The notes under the pieces: model-generated
Told to the model about the DNA's origin: nothing
The model's database searches: none
The model's input: only the letters and a program-made list of their open reading frames with translations
Made by a program: the position numbers and the translations under genes
Shown: piece by piece, positions 61,134-64,000 of the stretch
Layout: each line of letters begins with the position of its first letter
Position numbering within the stretch: position 1 is the first letter of the stretch
Source of the DNA: an uncultured Erythrobacter sp.
GTDB taxonomy: Bacteria; Pseudomonadota; Alphaproteobacteria; Sphingomonadales; Sphingomonadaceae
Length of the DNA: 64,000 bases
Reading direction: 5' to 3'
Assembly (NCBI RefSeq): GCF_958304185.1
Contig: NZ_OY284433.1
Coordinates: 434,001-498,000, forward strand

Positions 61134-62425
61134 CCGAAGGGCCTTTCGGTGCCGAACTTGGTGATGCGTTCGCGGATCGCCTGTTCGGCCTGTTCTTCAA
61201 GGTGCCAGGGCAGCTCCTCGTAGACATCCTCGAACATGGTGTGGAACGGGTGATGCAGCCCGTGACCGAGGATACCGTTCTTCTCGGCCTCCTTGGTGGT
61301 CGCCTTGACCAGTTCCGCGCATTCGAGGTCCATCGCGGCGTGGCGTTCTTCGTCCCATTCGCCAATTGCGATGAGGTGCTTTTTCAGGCGTGTGACAGGG
61401 TCGCCGAGCGGCCATTCCTCGCGCTCCTGTGCAGAACGATAGCCGCTCGGATCGTCAGAGGTGGAGTGCCCTTCAGCGCGGTAGGTGAAGTATTCGATCA
61501 GCGTCGGCCCATGATTGCCGCGCGCGCGGTTCGCCGCCCACTCGGCCGCCGCATAGCAGGCCAGCGCATCATTGCCGTCGACCCGCAGTGCGGCGATCCC
61601 ATGCCCTAACCCGCGCGCAGCAAAGGTGGTGCGCTCGCCTCCGGCAAAGCCAGAGAAGCTCGAAATCGCCCACTGGTTGTTGACCACATTCAGGATCACC
61701 GGCGCGTTGTAGACCGCAGCAAAGGTGCACGCAGAGTGGAAATCGCCCTCGGCCGTCGAACCTTCACCGACCCAGCAGGCCGCGATCCGGCTATCGCCCT
61801 TGGCCGCGCTCGCCATCGCCCAGCCCACGGCTTGCGGGCATTGCGTGGCAAGGTTGCCAGAGATGCTGAAGAAGCTGTGCGCGCGGCTCGAATACATGAT
61901 CGGAAGCTGGCGGCCCTTCAGCTTGTCGGCCCGGTTGGAATAGATCTGGTTGATCATGTCCAGCAGCGGATAGCCGCGCGCGATCAGGATGCCCTGCTGG
62001 CGATAGCTGGGGAACACCATGTCATCGCTGGCGAGAGCCATCGCGGGGGCAATCGAGGTCGCCTCCTCGCCAGTGCACTTCATGTAAAAGCTGGTCTTGC
62101 CCTGCCGCTGGCCGCGGAACATCCGCTCGTCAAAAGCCCGCACCATCGCCATGTGGACGAGCATGGCGCGCAAAGTTTCGGGTGCGAGGCGCGGGTTCCA
62201 GGGGCCGTGGGCCTGATCGTCGTCGCCCAACACCCGGATCAGGCCATAGGCGAGGCCAGAGATCTGCGAGGGATGGACGCCTTCGTCGGGGCGCGGTTGA
62301 TCGCCGGGCTGGCCGATGTCGATATGCGAGAAATCCGCGCGATCACCGGGCCGGTATTTCGGCTCCGGCACGTGCAACGCGAGCGCTGGGCGATTGGTGT
62401 CCGCTGGTTTCGCTGGTTCGGCCAT
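61130..62425 (-). CDS. bkdA1: Branched-chain 2-oxoacid dehydrogenase E1 alpha
   Basis: The 431-residue alpha chain that binds thiamine diphosphate. The N-terminal region RPDEGVHPSQISGLAYGLIR and MVRAFDERMFRGQRQGKTSFY mark the branched-chain type. TPP/magnesium binding is in CWVGEGSTAEGDFHSA with VVNNQWAIS, and the phosphorylation-type loop is YRAEGHSTSDDPS. The start MAEPAKPADTN at 62425 is chosen. A palindrome AATACGTATT at 62480-62489 in the AT-rich upstream region may be an operator, and the promoter is expected there. Confidence 0.93.
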   Translation of the reverse strand: MAEPAKPADTNRPALALHVPEPKYRPGDRADFSHIDIGQPGDQPRPDEGVHPSQISGLAYGLIRVLGDDDQAHGPWNPRLAPETLRAMLVHMAMVRAFDERMFRGQRQGKTSFYMKCTGEEATSIAPAMALASDDMVFPSYRQQGILIARGYPLLDMINQIYSNRADKLKGRQLPIMYSSRAHSFFSISGNLATQCPQAVGWAMASAAKGDSRIAACWVGEGSTAEGDFHSACTFAAVYNAPVILNVVNNQWAISSFSGFAGGERTTFAARGLGHGIAALRVDGNDALACYAAAEWAANRARGNHGPTLIEYFTYRAEGHSTSDDPSGYRSAQEREEWPLGDPVTRLKKHLIAIGEWDEERHAAMDLECAELVKATTKEAEKNGILGHGLHHPFHTMFEDVYEELPWHLEEQAEQAIRERITKFGTERPFG

Positions 62426-62536
62426 CCTTGCGCTTTCCCCTCGCGTGGCACCGGGCAGTACCGGTGCGATCATTGCTTGAATACGTATTTTTATTTCAAC
62501 GTCGTCAAGCGGTCAAGCGCGGCGCAGGCCTCGGCG

Positions 62537-63505
62537 TCAAACCGCAACAGGCGCGCTGATCGGGGGTAGCGGCGCGTAATCATGCACCACGAAATCATCG
62601 ATGGTATATTCGAATATTGTTTCGGGAGTCCGTGTGATCTCCAGCGTCGGGCGGCCCTGCGGCTGGCGGGCAAGCTGTTCCTCGATCAGATGCGCGTGGT
62701 TGAGATAGAGGTGCACATCGCCCCCCATCCACACCAGCTCGCCCGGCTGCATTCCCACCTGTTGCGCGATCATCCGCGTGAGCAGCGCGGCCGACCACAG
62801 GTTAAACGGCAGGCCCAGCGCGACATCGCAGCTGCGCTGATAGAGCAGGCAGTTGAGCCGCGCCTCAGATCCCTCCCCCGCGACATGGAACTGATAGGTC
62901 TTGTGGCACGGGGGGAGCGCCATGCGGTCAAGCTCGGCGACGTTCCAGCCTTCGATGATGTGGCGGCGGCTGCCGGGGCTGGTGCACAAGGATTCGATCA
63001 CGGCGGCGATCTGGTTGATGCCCTCGCCCTTTTCGTAGAGCCCGTCAGCACGATAGCGATAGGTCGGCCAATCGACCCACTGCTTGCCGTAAACCGGCCC
63101 GAGATCACCCCAGCGCGCAGCAAATGCTTCATCGTCGGCGATTCGCGCGACGAATTCATCAAGGCTGATCGCATCGCCCGTTTCGCGGACATAATTGGCG
63201 TGCGGCCACTCGTTCCAGATTTTTACGCCTTGGAGCACCAGCGGGCGAATGTTGGTGCTGCCGGTCAGAAACCACAGCAACTCGCGCGTCGCGGTTTTCC
63301 AATAGACCCGCTTGGTCGTGAGCAGTGGCATCGCGCCCCCGCCCAAATCGAACCTGAGCATAGACCCACACACCGACCGCGTGCCGATCCCCGTGCGGTC
63401 GACCCGCTCGCTCCCGGTTTCCCAGATGGTGCGCATCAGATCGAGATATTGCTGCTCGGGATGCGGCAAGACGGTTTCTTTGAGAGGAATCGCAGCGCTG
63501 ACCAT
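62537..63505 (-). CDS. thyA: Thymidylate synthase
   Basis: A 322-residue enzyme methylating dUMP to dTMP with methylene-THF. The active-site cysteine lies in LPPCHKTYQFHVAG. RTGIGTRSVCGSMLRFDL binds the substrate phosphate, and RSCDVALGLPFNLWSAALL and GDVHLYLNHAHLIEEQL are the signature segments. It is longer than the 264-residue E. coli enzyme because of an N-terminal tail and an insert typical of the longer ThyA class. MVSAAIP at 63505 is the chosen start; 63514 is an in-frame alternative. Confidence 0.95.
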   Translation of the reverse strand: MVSAAIPLKETVLPHPEQQYLDLMRTIWETGSERVDRTGIGTRSVCGSMLRFDLGGGAMPLLTTKRVYWKTATRELLWFLTGSTNIRPLVLQGVKIWNEWPHANYVRETGDAISLDEFVARIADDEAFAARWGDLGPVYGKQWVDWPTYRYRADGLYEKGEGINQIAAVIESLCTSPGSRRHIIEGWNVAELDRMALPPCHKTYQFHVAGEGSEARLNCLLYQRSCDVALGLPFNLWSAALLTRMIAQQVGMQPGELVWMGGDVHLYLNHAHLIEEQLARQPQGRPTLEITRTPETIFEYTIDDFVVHDYAPLPPISAPVAV

Positions 63506-63617
63506 GTGGCGCATCATAAGCCGCAATTGCCCGCTTGCCACCCTCGTCTTCCACACCTATAGGGCGCGCCTTGCCTCGACCCGCGTGGTGCTTTTGCCCA
63601 AGCGGGACCGACACGGT

Positions 63618-63694
63618 CGGGGAGTAGCTCAGCCTGGTAGAGCACTGTCTTCGGGAGGCAGGGGCCGGAGGTTCGAATCCTCTCTCCCCGACCA
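63618..63694 (+). tRNA. tRNA-Pro (anticodon CGG)
   Basis: Acceptor strands CGGGGAG/CTCCCCG, D-arm with AGCCTGGTAGAGC, anticodon loop TTCGGGA with CGG, and T-arm GGAGGTTCGAATCCTCT. CCA is encoded. Confidence 0.97.
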
Positions 63695-63831
63695 ATTTCG
63701 CCTAGTTTGGCGTCTAAACCAACGCAAATAGTCCATTTTCCTCCGCATGGGGGAGACTGGCCGATTGGCGTTGTGGCTGTGCGAGGCCCCACTTGGTAGC
63801 GCAATCCTGAACCGGGTGGGCCCACACCAGA

Positions 63832-64000
63832 TTAGAGCGAGCCGCTCTTTGCGGGCCAAAAGCTCACCGCATGGTCGCGTTCGCGTTGCGCTGGCTGGCG
63901 CAGGATGCTGAGCGTGTCGTCCTGCCATGCCACCAGCCCCAGCGCGGCGAACTGTTCGAGCCAGCCTGCCATTGGCCAGAACCCGCGCTTTTCGCGGAAC
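63832..64000 (-). CDS. C-terminus of an unidentified protein
   Basis: A minus-strand frame enters from the right edge and ends with a TAA at 63832-63834. The last 55 or so residues include WLEQFAALGLVAWQDDTLS, ILRQPAQRERDHAVSFWP and AKSGSL. Codon use resembles the other genes. No domain was recognised from this fragment, so its function is open. Confidence 0.55.
   Translation of the reverse strand, partial: FREKRGFWPMAGWLEQFAALGLVAWQDDTLSILRQPAQRERDHAVSFWPAKSGSL

Noticed and set aside
63618-64000. tRNA-Pro as an attachment site for an integrated element
   Set aside because: No integrase gene or repeated tRNA end was seen in the remaining 300 bases.

Overview
The window is about 64 kb of GC-rich, tightly packed chromosomal DNA from an alphaproteobacterium. 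Gene content points to Sphingomonadales, most likely Erythrobacteraceae (Erythrobacter/Porphyrobacter-like). The pointers are an imuA-imuB/dnaE2 SOS mutasome with the alphaproteobacterial LexA box GTTC-N7-GTTC, a PrsK/PrsR/EpsB_2 PEP-CTERM cassette, an aceA-linked ScfR/RamB-type regulator, DUF2842, and a zapA-6S RNA-fau arrangement. No phage, plasmid, transposase or CRISPR was seen. The species is inferred from gene content only.

Layout. 1-7 kb: end of leuA, a DUF2189 membrane protein, an amidohydrolase, a nitronate monooxygenase, a flavodoxin-like oxidoreductase and recJ. 7.2-13.7 kb: tRNA-Glu, then the phosphate module phoR-pstC-pstA-pstB-phoU-phoB with Pho-box-like 11-bp direct repeats before pstC and before phoB; pstS is not here. 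13.7-23.9 kb: an extensin-like protein, then a minus-strand DNA damage block read imuA-imuB, pilZ, radical SAM protein, DUF4130-UdgX fusion, dnaE2. LexA boxes precede imuA and the radical SAM gene. 24-27.6 kb: APC permease, panB, SBF-like transporter. 27.6-34 kb: sugar transferase, prsK, prsR and TPR lipoprotein, an exopolysaccharide/PEP-CTERM control cassette without an exosortase in the window. 34-37.5 kb: scfR-like regulator divergent from aceA. 37.5-45 kb: M20 hydrolase, SLC13-TrkA_C permease, and DUF4173 membrane protein coupled to a two-component system. 45-49.5 kb: tRNA-Leu, suhB-type phosphatase, efp, small secreted proteins, a sulfotransferase-like gene of unusual composition, thiE. 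49.5-55.7 kb: central carbon operon tkt-gap-pgk-(NTF2-like)-(PaaI)-class I aldolase. 56-58.7 kb: small coiled-coil protein, zapA, 6S RNA, fau, DUF2842, tRNA-Asp, YdeI-like protein. 58.7-62.4 kb: branched-chain 2-oxoacid dehydrogenase E1alpha-E1beta-E2. 62.5-64 kb: thyA, tRNA-Pro and the C-terminus of an unidentified protein.

Two themes stand out. First, the LexA-linked block joins a translesion mutasome (ImuA/ImuB/DnaE2) to two poorly characterised DNA proteins, a radical SAM enzyme with a helix-hairpin-helix tail and a DUF4130-UdgX fusion, suggesting one damage-response programme. Second, several families of short palindromic repeats have spread through the window and some are translated in frame: two in dnaE2, one in the E2 linker and a small one in imuB. 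Close relatives of these lie between genes.
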